Assembly (NCBI GenBank): GCA_009760855.2
Contig: WPIO01000029.1
Location: 1,868,501-1,932,500, forward strand
Length of the DNA: 64,000 nt
Source: Cristatella mucedo
Lineage: Eukaryota > Bryozoa > Phylactolaemata > Cristatellidae
Direction of reading: 5' to 3'
Shown here: positions 11,733 to 23,700 of the stretch, piece by piece
Layout: each line of letters begins with the position of its first letter
How positions within the stretch are numbered: position 1 is the stretch's first letter
The notes under the pieces: generated by a model
Database searches by the model: none
What the model was told of the DNA's origin: nothing
Seen by the model: only the letters and a program-made list of their open reading frames with translations
Made by a program: the position numbers and the translations under genes

Positions 11733-14700
11733 CGGTCCGTGCAATTGTGATATATGTGTATGGGCTAGGCTTGTGTAACCGACTACCTGCAGGTCTATCT
11801 GCCTGAGCAATGAGACGCCTGCAGTTGCACAACTCGGCAGCTAGGCTTGTGTGGCGGGAACGTCGAAACTGCCACATTACACCACCTCTGACCGACCTGT
11901 GCGAGGCAGACCCCTCACTAATACCAAGTGTCGGTGCCACCTACGAGTTGCTGAGACCCATCTTGTGATAGGCAACGATTTGACCGTGGATTTTGCGGTT
12001 TAATTCCTTTGTCCATCGCGTGGCAATGTAAAGTGCTTAGAAAAAGATTAAGTCCTATGAGGGTGCTATATCAATTGTATTATTATTATTAGTATTGTTA
12101 TTATAATTAGGAGAACGCACCGGATAAGCAGTCGAACACACGGGTCAGTTAGTGCAAAAATAACTCACCTCCCGTGCAAAAGAGTGTGCATAAAAAGCTT
12201 ACGCCGTTTGCATTGCAAGTAAGATTATCAGATTGCAAGTACAAACATGCATTCTGACAATTTTTAAGATAAAATATCGTTCCAGACATCGGTGTTTTTT
12301 GTTTCTGACAGATGTCCTCAAGCCGGCCATCGACAGTGAGTTCATTTTGCCGGCAAACAGTCGGTTTTGTGTAATAATAATAATACATTTGTTATGGCTC
12401 CCTCAGAGAACTCAATCTCATTCTAGGCACTTTACAGTTGCTGCAAAAGAAGCATGATCGAATGGTTAGTAGTAGCATGCTCGATAATCAACAAGAATAA
12501 CATAGCTAGGGGTGACATGCACAGGGTCAGCATGCAAGTGTGGTTAGTGGCAGCATGCGCAGTGTCAGTACGCATAAGCACATAAAGAATGACTCACGGG
12601 GACCCACTAAATGCTGTCCTAAATAGGTGTTTTTAAGTCCTTTTTAAATGTGGTCAATTCGGGGGATGTCGTGATGCAAGTCGGAAAAGAGTTCCCGGCT
12701 TTGGAGGCTTACGAACTAAAGGCACGGTTTCCAAAGGATTTGAGGTTCATACGAGATATAGGTAAACGTTTTGATTCCGAAAAGCGAGTAGTACGATGCT
12801 TAGCCTGATGGGGGAGTAGATCTTATAGGTAGGCTGGAGCCAAATAATGAAGGAACCTAAAAGTGAGAGACAAAACCCTTGAAATTGATGTGTTTCTTGA
12901 TTGAGAGCCAGTGCAGGGCGGCAAGAAGTGAGATGTGGCAGTTGCAACGCTCACAACAGACAAGCCCAGCTGCAAAATTTTGGACCAGTTAAGCTATATT
13001 GTACTGGCCGGTAGACCGGCAAGCAGTGAGTACAAGTCGGCTCACACTGCCAGCGAACCTCTGGTGGCGAATAGTTCGTAAGTAAACGGTTTCTAATGCA
13101 CCTCGTAAATACTGTTGTGGATGAGTGCATTTATAGACTTATTTGTATTACCTCTTGCGCCACTGCACATTCTTGCTCATCATATGAGGCGTAAGGGATT
13201 ACCTTCGGGTCTTAGCCTAGGGCTAAGGTGCTAGCTCTTCAAGACTCAGGTTGTGGGTTCGAGTCCTGAACCGGCGATCCTTTATTGCCCAATGCAAGCG
13301 GTGATGATAGCCGGTTAAGACTCTTCTACCGCTATGTAAATAAGGCTGTTGAATCAGCCAGCGTTTAGCATTTTTAAGGGGATATAAGCCAGTCAGTGGA
13401 CTACACTGAGGTCTGGCCACCACTGGTAATTATTCAGATCAAAACGATCGTTTGTGCCACCACATGACCTGCCGGCCCCTCGTGGAGCAGCATTATAATG
13501 GCTCCATTTGTATTGATGGGGTTCCTTTGTTCGACATGCCACCCACTAGCTCTGTGTGTGTGGCTGCCGTTTTGCTTGCCTTCTATTTAGCGATGTCTCC
13601 TCCTCCATCGATATCGACATGTTAAAAGTCATCTGAGAGTGGTACCTATTCGGTGTGCCTTGGTGGTCGGTCCCCAGTCTTGCTGCAAGTGTTATGTTAT
13701 AATGCATGTCCCTGTCATAGACTGTCGCCTTCTGCACTCCAATTGGGCGCCTTTCTAAAAGTATGTTTGTCTTGATGGTAACATTATTCTTGTCTTTCGC
13801 TGAGAGGTCTGAGTCCGACTGCTGACCTGGTAAGTCTGCTTAAGACAGCGACTGCCTGCCATCATTGCAGTTGGCTGCAACTGCAATGATGGCAGGCATG
13901 CATGGGCTCCGATTTCGGAGGCTGTGGTTTCATGATCCGACGATGACGTGACGTATTCGTTTCTGTCTTCCACTTGGGTATGCTATCGGGGTGCCTCGAC
14001 GTTTTAGAAATTGTTTTAACGGTTTGGCCATGATTTTATTCTGTGCTAGCTGGATCAGTCAGTCACTGACCCACATCTTAATTACTCTGTATGGTGCTTC
14101 CCACATTTTTAGCATTGTTTAGTCATCTGGTCATTGTGCATGTAGTTCGATCAACTCGAGAGAGCATGTATGTGCCCTCTTGATAAAGACATCGTTATTG
14201 GGTGCTTACAGCGCCCCACTGCTCGAAACCCCAAGTGCTTTGATCAGGGGCATTTCGGTCAGTCGAATTAGTTCTTTAACGTTAAACGTTTTTGTAGCCT
14301 TTGACTCGTGTTCCCCTCAAAATCTCTAGTGCTTTCATCACCTTTTTCAACGTTCCTGAGGCGTTCCCTTTCAGATGTGAATATTCTTTGCTACTAACAC
14401 CCTTCCCGGAAGCATGTATTTTTACCTTCCTGTACCGTTTTGGCAACTGGTGCACAGTACTGAGGAAGCTGGTGGCCTCTATGTCTGGCTAGACAAGGGA
14501 GCCAGACAGGGCCTGCTTAGGTATTAGTACGACAGCCAAACTAGTTCACGTGTTTGTGACGTCGCATCTAGGTTATTGCGATTCCTTTTATCCAGGACTC
14601 GCCCCGTGGCCATATCGTCTGCAACTTATGCAAAACTTAGCTGCTTGTCTGGTCGGTCGTCAACGGCGTAGCTGCCGTATTGCATCACTTCTGTCTTCTG

Positions 14701-17700
14701 ACGTTAAATATAATTAAATGTAATTCATTTGTCTAGCACCCTATAAGAACTTAACATTCAGGCGGTTCGCATTTGCAATGGGGTTCGCCCCCCCCCCCCC
14801 CCCCCGACATCGGTCATCAAATCAATTTACCCCGACCTCGATCGAGGCGAGCACCTTAGCCACTGGGCCAAGCTCACTGGCTCCCTGACAAGCATTGAAT
14901 CGATTTCAAGATCCTTAGTCTGGCTTACATGTCTCTTCCTGTATCTAGATTAAGTTATCGTATCGCGCTATACTAGCAGCGTGTTGTTGCTACTATTATT
15001 AACAAATGCTATAGATGTGAAAATGCTTTGTAGCTGGACGGTGACTATCGAGAAAGGGGAGGGATGTTGTGTTGAATCGATTCAGTTTGTTTACTGAAGT
15101 GGCCGTCTTTTGCTATTGGTTTGAACCCGTGCTGCCATGCTTTCTAGTTGAACATACCACCATCCTGGCAATTAGGATTGCTTTCACTCGTAGATGCGAT
15201 ACCATGTACTGTACAGCCCGCCTGCTATTGCCTACTACGATAATAGGAAGGGGGCATCATGCATGCAGCAGCTCACTTCAACAAACTTGGTCGTTCTGTA
15301 TTTTCAAATTACTGTGCATACGTATATGTGAGTATGCATATTCTATACATGTATTATACATGTATTCTATACAGTCATATGTATGTGGGCCCTGTTGCCT
15401 TGATGCCTTGAAGTGCTCGTGTTTTGACAATTGCTGGAATCGGCCGTTGCATCGGTCGGTAGCTTGGTTGAACAAGCAGGTTCACCTGCTTTGTGCACAT
15501 CCATGCATGCTGCATGGATCGGGGGGGGGGGGACGAGGACATGCTTTGTCAGCTTTTCTTGTGCGTTACATCCTCTTGCGTCAGATTAATGTGCACCCGG
15601 CCTAAAACTGCTCTCGAAACTCGGCAGTCGCTCGTGCTGTCTTGTATGTACCCCAATGGCTTCTTCTTCAATCGTTGCTTCTCGTTCCTGCAGCACTCTC
15701 TTCACCGAGTCGGCGTTTGTGCTTCTCTTGAAGGTTCAAGACAGCTCCCCAGGTTACCATGCTGGCTTGGAAGCGTTCTTTGATTTTATTGTCGCGATCG
15801 GACACACTCGGCTGGTAAGTATATGTGCATTGTATCTGCGTTCCAAAATCGTGTGGAATTATTAGACTTTGTCACTGTAATTAGAAGTGGGATCCTGTGC
15901 TAGCAGTGACTCAAGCACGACTGAGTGCTTGGACTGAAATTGATGGCAGCTCATTACTCTGTGCTGTGTGCTCTGTGAATGTCAGTTGTTCCCGGCTGTG
16001 TAGAACAAGGATAACGACACCTTTAAAGACTTAATCAAAGCCAATGTCGAGAAGCCAACGAAAATGACAGTCTACAGCAGCAAGTCACAGGAGACGCGCG
16101 AAGTGGAGATCACTCCCAGCGTCAGCTGGGGTGGCCAGGGCCTGCTGGGTGTCAGCATTCGCTTCTGCTCCTTCGATGGTGCTAATGAGAACGTCTGGCA
16201 TATCTTGGTACGGACATCCACCCAGTTTTTCCATTCGACTTTTTTGTGCATTCTTTACTTCACTGGCTTCTTTGGGCTTTAGAGGCAGCCTGTTGTCTGT
16301 TCGTTCGTGCTCCTATGCAGACATTTGCTGTGTGTGTGTGTGCACGTTTTGCAGAGCTTGTGATGTCACTATCTTTGCAGGAAGTTCAACCTAATTCGCC
16401 AGCTGCACTCGCGGGTCTGCGCTCGAATTCTGACTACATCATCGGTGCTGACACGGTGCTCACAGAGGTAAAGGCGTTATTTGTTCACACATGATCTATG
16501 CAAATTGCTATGAATCCTTGAATGCTTCTGATCGTTGAGCAAAGGTACAAGCGATGCAGTATACAAGTTGGAAAAAGAAAGAAAAAAGTAGTCGAGATAG
16601 TAAAACATTTGTGTCATGGTCGGGCTCACCGTGTTTTTTCGTCTCCTAAGTTCCCCTGCCGACTTCAGGATGCAGCATCTCGTGGTAGTTTGCCTTGCCT
16701 AGCAGACATTCGATAGTGGCTGTCGGAAAACTTCTTGAAACTTAATGACGATAAAACCGAACTGCTGTTCATCTAAGCTTGTGGCTGGATTAAAAGGCTT
16801 TGGTCTTCTAATATGTGATGCTGTTGTGTGACCATCACCTCTTGCTCGAAATTTAGGTGTCGTTTTCGACAGCTGCCTAAATTTTAAAAGCTCCATTCAC
16901 ACGACTGCTTCTAGAGCTACCATAACGTCCGATCGCTATAGAAGGTAAGGAGCTGTCTTCCACGGTGGCTTGCAAAAAATTAAACTAGCTTCTTAGTTCT
17001 GTCTCGGCTTGATTACTGTAATTTCCTTTTACTGGGCTACCTAAAAAAGCAACTAGGCCACTGCAGCTGGCTATGAATATGGCTGCAAGGCTAGTTTTCA
17101 AGTCCCAGAGGTTTGACCACTTGTCTTTGCTAAAAGAGCTAGGGTGGCTGCCGGTTGATCAACGGATACAGAGCAAAGTTCTTGCGCTGACCCACAAGGT
17201 CTGCCACGGCTTGGCCCCTTCGTACCTAGCTGAACTGCTGCACCAGTTTCAGCCTCTTCGCGCCCTCAGGTCCTGTGTGGACAATAAATTAACTGTTCCA
17301 TTCCTCCGCTTAAAGACCGTTGGCGACAGAAGCTTTTGCTTTGCAGGTCCTAGACTATGGAACTCGCTTCCACTATTCTCACGCAACGACAACTACTGTC
17401 CGCCTGCCGACTACGGTTCATCTTTTTCAGCCGTCCTGAGCTGCTACTTCCATGCCGCTCACTACCTCAACTGGTCTCCTGACTCTGCTATGCTTCTCAC
17501 TATGTCTTTGTTTCGTGAGACGAAGTCTGTTAGCTACCGAATTCGTACCGAAAGCCACTTTGGCTGTGAATGCTCTATACAAAACTCTCCTGCGTAACAC
17601 CCACATAGTCTTTATGACTTTGTGGAGTTACAGACGGAGATACATACATATATACAAGATTTGCCGATTTATTATTGAAGTACAGGCTACCTGTTCATAG

Positions 17701-20700
17701 TCAGCTCCGTCAGCCCCTGAAAGTGCAAGAAAATGTTTCTAGTTGTCACCTTATAGTGGCAAGTTACGGGGGGGGGGGGGCTTGTACTTGCACTGAGATG
17801 CATAGTAGTAGCTTATGTCATGGGAAAGTGACATAGACATCCTGTCATCTGCCTTAACAATTTATTCACTTGAGCAGTTCGTTGAGCAGCAAAAAGCGTA
17901 GAACAATATTTTATGGCAATTTTTCCTTCGTTAAACATTCAAGCAGCCGCTGCTATGCCAAATCGTGTACTTCTACAGTCCTGTGATTTTGTGATTCGGT
18001 GTGGTGATATCTGAAGAATTGTGTAATTAGTCGTACAAATTAATTTATTTTTTGGCTCTGTCATTGGCAGTGCCCGCTTATAAAAGCATCAAGTGTTCCT
18101 TATTGGCCGTGTTGGCAGTGGAGTAATTCTACACAGACCGACTAGCAGGACATGCCCCCTCCCCTGTGAAGCAGTGCCTTCGTGCTGTTAACTCACACTG
18201 ACCTATGACCCAGCACGGCTTAGGGTGCGGCATGCCAAGTGAAGTGTGAGTGGAGTGTAGGCTAGACGTCAATAACTGAAAATGAGCTTCGTGTTTGCAA
18301 ACCTGACCAGTCAAAGCACTCTGCTTGTCCCCCGTCTGTTGCCGGTTCTGTTAATACATTCATTTTTTTTACCTGGCAAGTTAACGTGCCCCATATTTCA
18401 CTTCCAGTCCTACTGTATTTTACCTAGGTCTCTGTTTTCGAAATGTGATAGGTGGCCACGTGGCATGCCTTTTTGTTAGTTTGGTAATATGTCCTCGTGT
18501 CCAGCGTTGCCAGCATCTTTGTTGTTAAATAGCAGGACTTGAAAAGGTAGAAAGATCAGAATCGAAAAAGGAACGTCTCACCTCAGTCTGTATAACTCTC
18601 CTTCGACCCTGCCAATACGGACCTCTGCAGCTTACCCGGTCGAGCTGCAGAGGCAATCGCTTTCAGCAATTCTACTCTTCACACTGAACTTCAGACCTGC
18701 CGGTTCTTAATTGCTGCCTACTGGCTGAGGCTGGATCCCGGTTAGGCTCGTCAGTGCAACCAACGCTCACACCGGAGAGGGCCCACATTGCTCAGCGATC
18801 GCGGCTAGTTCGTGCTTTAGTGCTTCCGGTCTTGCTTGCGGTTCGTGCCGATCGCTGGCTGCCGACTGGCCCTCTCCCCCTCCTTGTCCACACACGTGCA
18901 GCTTGACTGGCTGCTGGGATTTTGCAGTCTGAAGACCTGTTCACCTTGATCGAATCGCACGAGGGCAAGCCACTGAAGCTGTATGTATACAATGCCGACG
19001 ACGACCGATGCAGAGAGGTCACGATAACTCCAAATGGCGCTTGGGGTGGCGAGGGCAGGTAACGGATAGCCTCGGTCTGGCTGCGCTTTTTCCGGTCCAT
19101 CTTATTTTGGTGCTAGCTTTAGTTCCATTCTTGCCTGCAATGCATTGGATAAATAATTGTAAGTCCCGCTGACCCGGCGGCGACGTGGCACGTGACCGCT
19201 CGAAGACAGCCCGACTCGGCACAGCATCGCTCACTTCGTCTACAAAGGGCAAAGGTTTGTCTCGTTACCCATGAACGGCAGCCGGTGCTCTCTGAGCTGC
19301 TGTTGGTTCTGTGCAGGACTTTGGAGCCGAGAGGTGTGCTAGATCGTTTGTGTTGCCATTTCGACCCTGATCGTGTTAGTAGCACTGCTGGTGGAAGCAC
19401 CGCTAGTAGCTCTGCTGGTGGAAGGGAAAGTGGTCAGCGCAGCACGGACATCCCCCTCTTCTTAGCTGCTCGCTCACATGCCGATCGTTGCTGCTGCCCT
19501 TCCCTCTCTCCCCCCCCCCCCCCCGCCGTTGCTGAGCCATTGACAGCGTTCTGCGGAGGCAGCAGCAACTCGAGTTCAGAGGCAGCAGCAACCCTGCCCG
19601 CGACTTGCCGGATGGCCGTTCGTGGGGCTGTCGTTATAACCATGACCCTCACCGGATTTGTAAAAGTCGATGAGGAACCATCGTAGTTGTGTAGTGGCTC
19701 ACCCCTGCCACGTCTGCTGCTCATTGTGTCGGTCCGAGCTTATGCCGAACTTTCAAAACTGCTTCAATTTTCAACATTCCAACCGCATCATTAGGTGAGC
19801 CCAGCCTTAAGATGGTTAGTGGCCGGCATGCTTACACACACCCTTATAACTCCCGCTATACTCCCCTTGTATTTCTGCAGAATCCAGATTGTACCGGGTG
19901 CCCTGTGCTGCCGGTCCTTTAGGTTTTTGTTGTTGTTTTTTAGTTCTGCTCCTTTTGCTGTCATTGCTGGGCATGTCATGCTCGACAGATTGCTGCTCAT
20001 CTGTGCTTGGGTCTGATTGATTTATGCCATAATTCACATTTTCGGAAAGTGGTCTATTCAATTGAGCTCGCTTATCTTTATGACGTGCATGGCTGGCCAC
20101 GTTCACTGAATGTCAGTCAGTCACTGCTGCAGTGGTTATAAGGTGCCCAGCTGCTTCAGAGGGTCGCCAAGATGTCGTGGCAGGCATTAGGAGCACCCCA
20201 GTTTGGAGCTATATCTCATGTTTCGTGGTTTGGTTGGTTGATAGCAGGTCAGTTTATTGTCGTGCACAGACCCTAAACTGACTGTCTTTCATAGACTATC
20301 GTGCACAGACCCTAACTGACTGTCTGTCTGACACAGACTATCGTGCACAGACCTCAGACGTCTACGTATGACATTGCATGAAGCAGCAGCTTCTGCTGTT
20401 GAAGTCTGTCGGCACTGCCAGCATATGTCCTGTTGAATCTGCGAAAAATCTAGGTGTCCTGTTTCAAAGTGATCTTTCATTAGACGAACACATCAGCTCC
20501 ACAGTCAAGTCTGCCTACTTTCAGCTACATTACAATGCTACAATTCGGGCTTGTTTATACACGGATACCACATCTACATTGGTCCATACATTTGTGACAT
20601 CCCGCCTCGACTTTTGTAACTCACTGCTTGCTGGTCTACCGGCCTGTGCAATCAATCGCTTACAGTTGGTGCATTACCCTGCAGCTAGGTTCCTCTGTCG

Positions 20701-23700
20701 TGGGCGTCACACTTGCCACATCATACCACTTCTCGCCGACCTGCACTGGCTCTCAGTCAAGCAGCGCATCGACTTCAAGGTTTTGTCACTCACTTTTAGG
20801 TCCCTTCATTCTTTGACTCCAGCCTACCTATCAGATCTACTCCCCACCAGGCTAAGCATCGTACCGTGCGCTTTTCGGAATCAAAACGTTTATCGCGTAC
20901 CCTATATCGAGTACCGACCTCAAATCCTTTGGAAACCGTGCCTTTAGTTCATATGCTTCCAAAGCCGGGAATTCTTTTCCGACTTGTGCTATTTATCACA
21001 GCATTGAGTGCGTCCGTGAGATTCGTCCTTTATGTGCTTATGAATGCTGACACTGTGCATGCTGCCACTAACCATATTTGCATGCTGATCCTGTGCGGCA
21101 GACCCCTAACCGTGTTATTCTTGTTGTTTATCGAGCATGCTACCAGCAACCATTCGATCGTGCTTCCTTTGCAGCAAATATAAAATGCCTGGAAAGAGAT
21201 TGAGTTCTCTGAAGGCGCTATATCAAATGTTATTAATATTATTACCCTGTTGTTATTGTTCTGCTGTCGCTGCAGTTACCGCAGCTGTTGTCGCCTCTTC
21301 AGTTGCCCTGCACAGCTACCTTCATTAGGGCTATGCAACGGCAGACAATATCAGTGTAACTTAAGTCCGTTAAGCAAGTACATTGAGTCCATAGATCTTT
21401 TTATGCATTCTTACTATGACTTTTAGTGCCATTTCTGATTAACGAGAATCATAATAAAGCAGTCGCTCTGCTGCCGTTCTGCTGTTTTGCTCTGAAGTTT
21501 TGACCCCTTGTACACACGGCTATTATTGCCTTGTAGTCTCGGCTGTGGCATCGGCTATGGCTACCTGCATAGGATCCCGACAGCGCAGGCTGGCAAGAGG
21601 CCGGAGTCTGTACTTTCTACTCCTGCACGTTCGGCCTCTGCACCCACGTCTGCTCACTTGCCTTCGACAGCCAACCTGGATGGATTCTCTGACGTATGTC
21701 TTTATGCATTACCGTGTCATTGCCAGTTCGGCTGTTGTGATCGTGATTATTTCTCACCAGACAATCGTTTGAGTCGTATGCTCAGGTTTACTGCATTACG
21801 GGTTCATTAGCGATGATTTTTTTGTTTTATATCCTATTAGTATACACGATAGATTATGCACTCGAGGTCATAACCATTCATGCAGGCCAACGATATGGCC
21901 ATCGGAAGATCAGCCTCACATTAGCATTCCCGACAGCAAGAGCACAAAACGGGAGCAGTGAAAAAACTGTGCAGTACTCTGACAACATTGTATCGACGCC
22001 AACATATGTCATGTGTCTATGTCAACAATGGCATGTGGTACCAACATATATGTCTTTAGTGGCCACTCGGGGTTTTTTGAAGACCGCCTAAATCCGTTGG
22101 GCCATCGAAGCAACCAGCTGGTGAATGATTCCGTGGGATGTATGCTCCCTCACCTACAGCCATTGCACTAGCACTGTTTGATGGTTTGGGTTTTCATAAA
22201 AGTCGTCGATCGAGATCATACCATTGACGCTCTAGGGGATTCGAATTCGGTGACTGACTAGGCCAGTCAATAACCCCGGCAGCACTGTTATTCTAAGAAA
22301 TCGTTTGACTGCTTTGTAGTGACTCTTTAAGGATAATTCTCAGTGGCCGAGTCAGGATTTTTTCTGGGGGAGGCAAGACCAACTACATTTTTATGGAGGG
22401 GGCATGACCCACAAGATTTTCGTGTAGGCGGGGCTTGACCCACATTTAATGAAAAGTGAGAATGCAAAATCAGTGTTTATTCGATACGAATTTGTCGGTG
22501 TTCATCGAGAGAACTTGAAGACAAAATTTCGTCGATGGTGATGGTCGAGGGGGAGCATAGAAATAGAGGGGGCAGCCCAGGTTGCTGCCCCCTCTACATA
22601 CGTAGGGGGGGGGCAAATGCCCCACTGCCACTGGTCATTTATCGTCCACTTGATAAATAGAGCTGCTGTCCAACAGTCGTCGTGTGCATGGAATTTCAAT
22701 CTTTTGCACCACTCGACACATTAAGTATTCTAGTTGTCCCAATAGTTGTGCTCGCCCAGACCAAGGTTTGGCTGACGTCGAGGGCTCGAGCCCCGTGGCA
22801 TATGTGAAGCGCCTGAATAGAGATTAGGTTCTCTTAGGGACCTATACAAATTTATATTTGTATATATATTTTAGTCTTGTGATGTCAGAAATGCGATGCA
22901 GCACTCACTCTGATACCTACACTGGAAATGCAGAGATCCTGCTGCAGCCACACTTAGCATTGCACCGCAAGCGGCAGTCACCTCTGCACTACTCTTCTAC
23001 TTCTTCTTCCCTCCCGAAGCATTTCATTTGAAATTCCCAAGAGTTAAAACATGTTTTCCGGCTCAATAGCCCAAGCACCTTCGGGTGGCCAGTTTGACAC
23101 AGCATACCGCCCACTGAACCCAACATTTTTATGTTTTCTACCCTGCAGGTTTCCCTCAACACTTCGGCACCTCCGGCTTGGTCGCCACCAGGTGCACCAG
23201 GATCTGTCGGTGACATTAGGAAGACCCTGGCCGAGCTCGGCATCAACCCATCCGCCCCAGCTAGCGGTGAGCCCACGTGCCTGAACATGGCCAGCAGCTG
23301 GCTCATGTTGTCCTGTTTCCTTGGCTGGCTGCTTGTCCTTTCCTTGGTTTGCTCGCTCTCTCTCTCTCCCCTCCCCCTCTCTCTCCCCACCTACTTATCT
23401 TCTCTTTCTCCTTGCTGAATGAGACTCAGTGGTGGATGAGATTGCGGTCGAATCCGTGCTTCCTGTCGCTGCTGCTGCTGCACGTTGTCAGCAGCAGCGA
23501 GCCGTCGTTGCTCGCCCAGCGCTGTGCGTCGATGCTGCTCGATTTTGCCTGCAGGGGCTGTCGCAAACCCGTCCACGCCTGCTGCGGGCAGTGCGTGGAC
23601 GGGACCCTCGGCTCCGCTGCTGTCGGCATCCCCTCTCGGAAGCCTGGGCGTGATGCCCGGTGCATCGGCTGCCACTCCACTCAAATTGCCGGCCAACCTG

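Larger units (their letters stand above)
7592..15733 (+). other. GORASP intron 1 (8.1 kb)
   Basis: It holds SINE A copies (8.64-8.79 and 14.72-14.89 kb), LINE-1 pieces (9.0-10.4, 12.0-12.1, 12.4-13.0 and 14.5-14.7 kb), a (GA)n tract, SINE B (13.2-13.44 kb), a gypsy-like remnant (13.5-14.3 kb) and a perfect hairpin at 13,853. I see nothing recognisable in 7.6-8.6, 10.4-11.6 or 14.9-15.7 kb. Confidence 0.85.
19059..21536 (+). other. GORASP intron 5
   Basis: Contains a C run (19,510-19,524), a three-copy tandem repeat at 20,259-20,360 and a LINE-1 fragment (20.38-21.24 kb). The open frames at 19.2-19.7 kb show no family resemblance. Confidence 0.85.
21694..23148 (+). other. GORASP intron 6
   Basis: Contains the unassigned G-rich repeat (22.34-22.64 kb) and a SINE A copy (22.75-22.87 kb). 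Nothing recognised in 21.7-22.3 kb. Confidence 0.8.

Noticed and set aside
11412-11940. Open frames of about 110-130 codons over 11.4-11.9 kb
   Set aside because: They are translations of the (GA)n tract (Ser-Leu or Arg-Glu repeats).
13245-13270. tRNA gene suggested by the B box
   Set aside because: No cloverleaf; the same sequence recurs as a dispersed SINE.
19192-19686. 164-codon plus frame in GORASP intron 5
   Set aside because: Ser/Ala/Arg-rich from GC-rich sequence, no family motif, and exon 5 joins exon 6 in frame without it.
20259-20360. CRISPR-like array
   Set aside because: Only three imperfect units with repeated spacers, in a eukaryotic intron.
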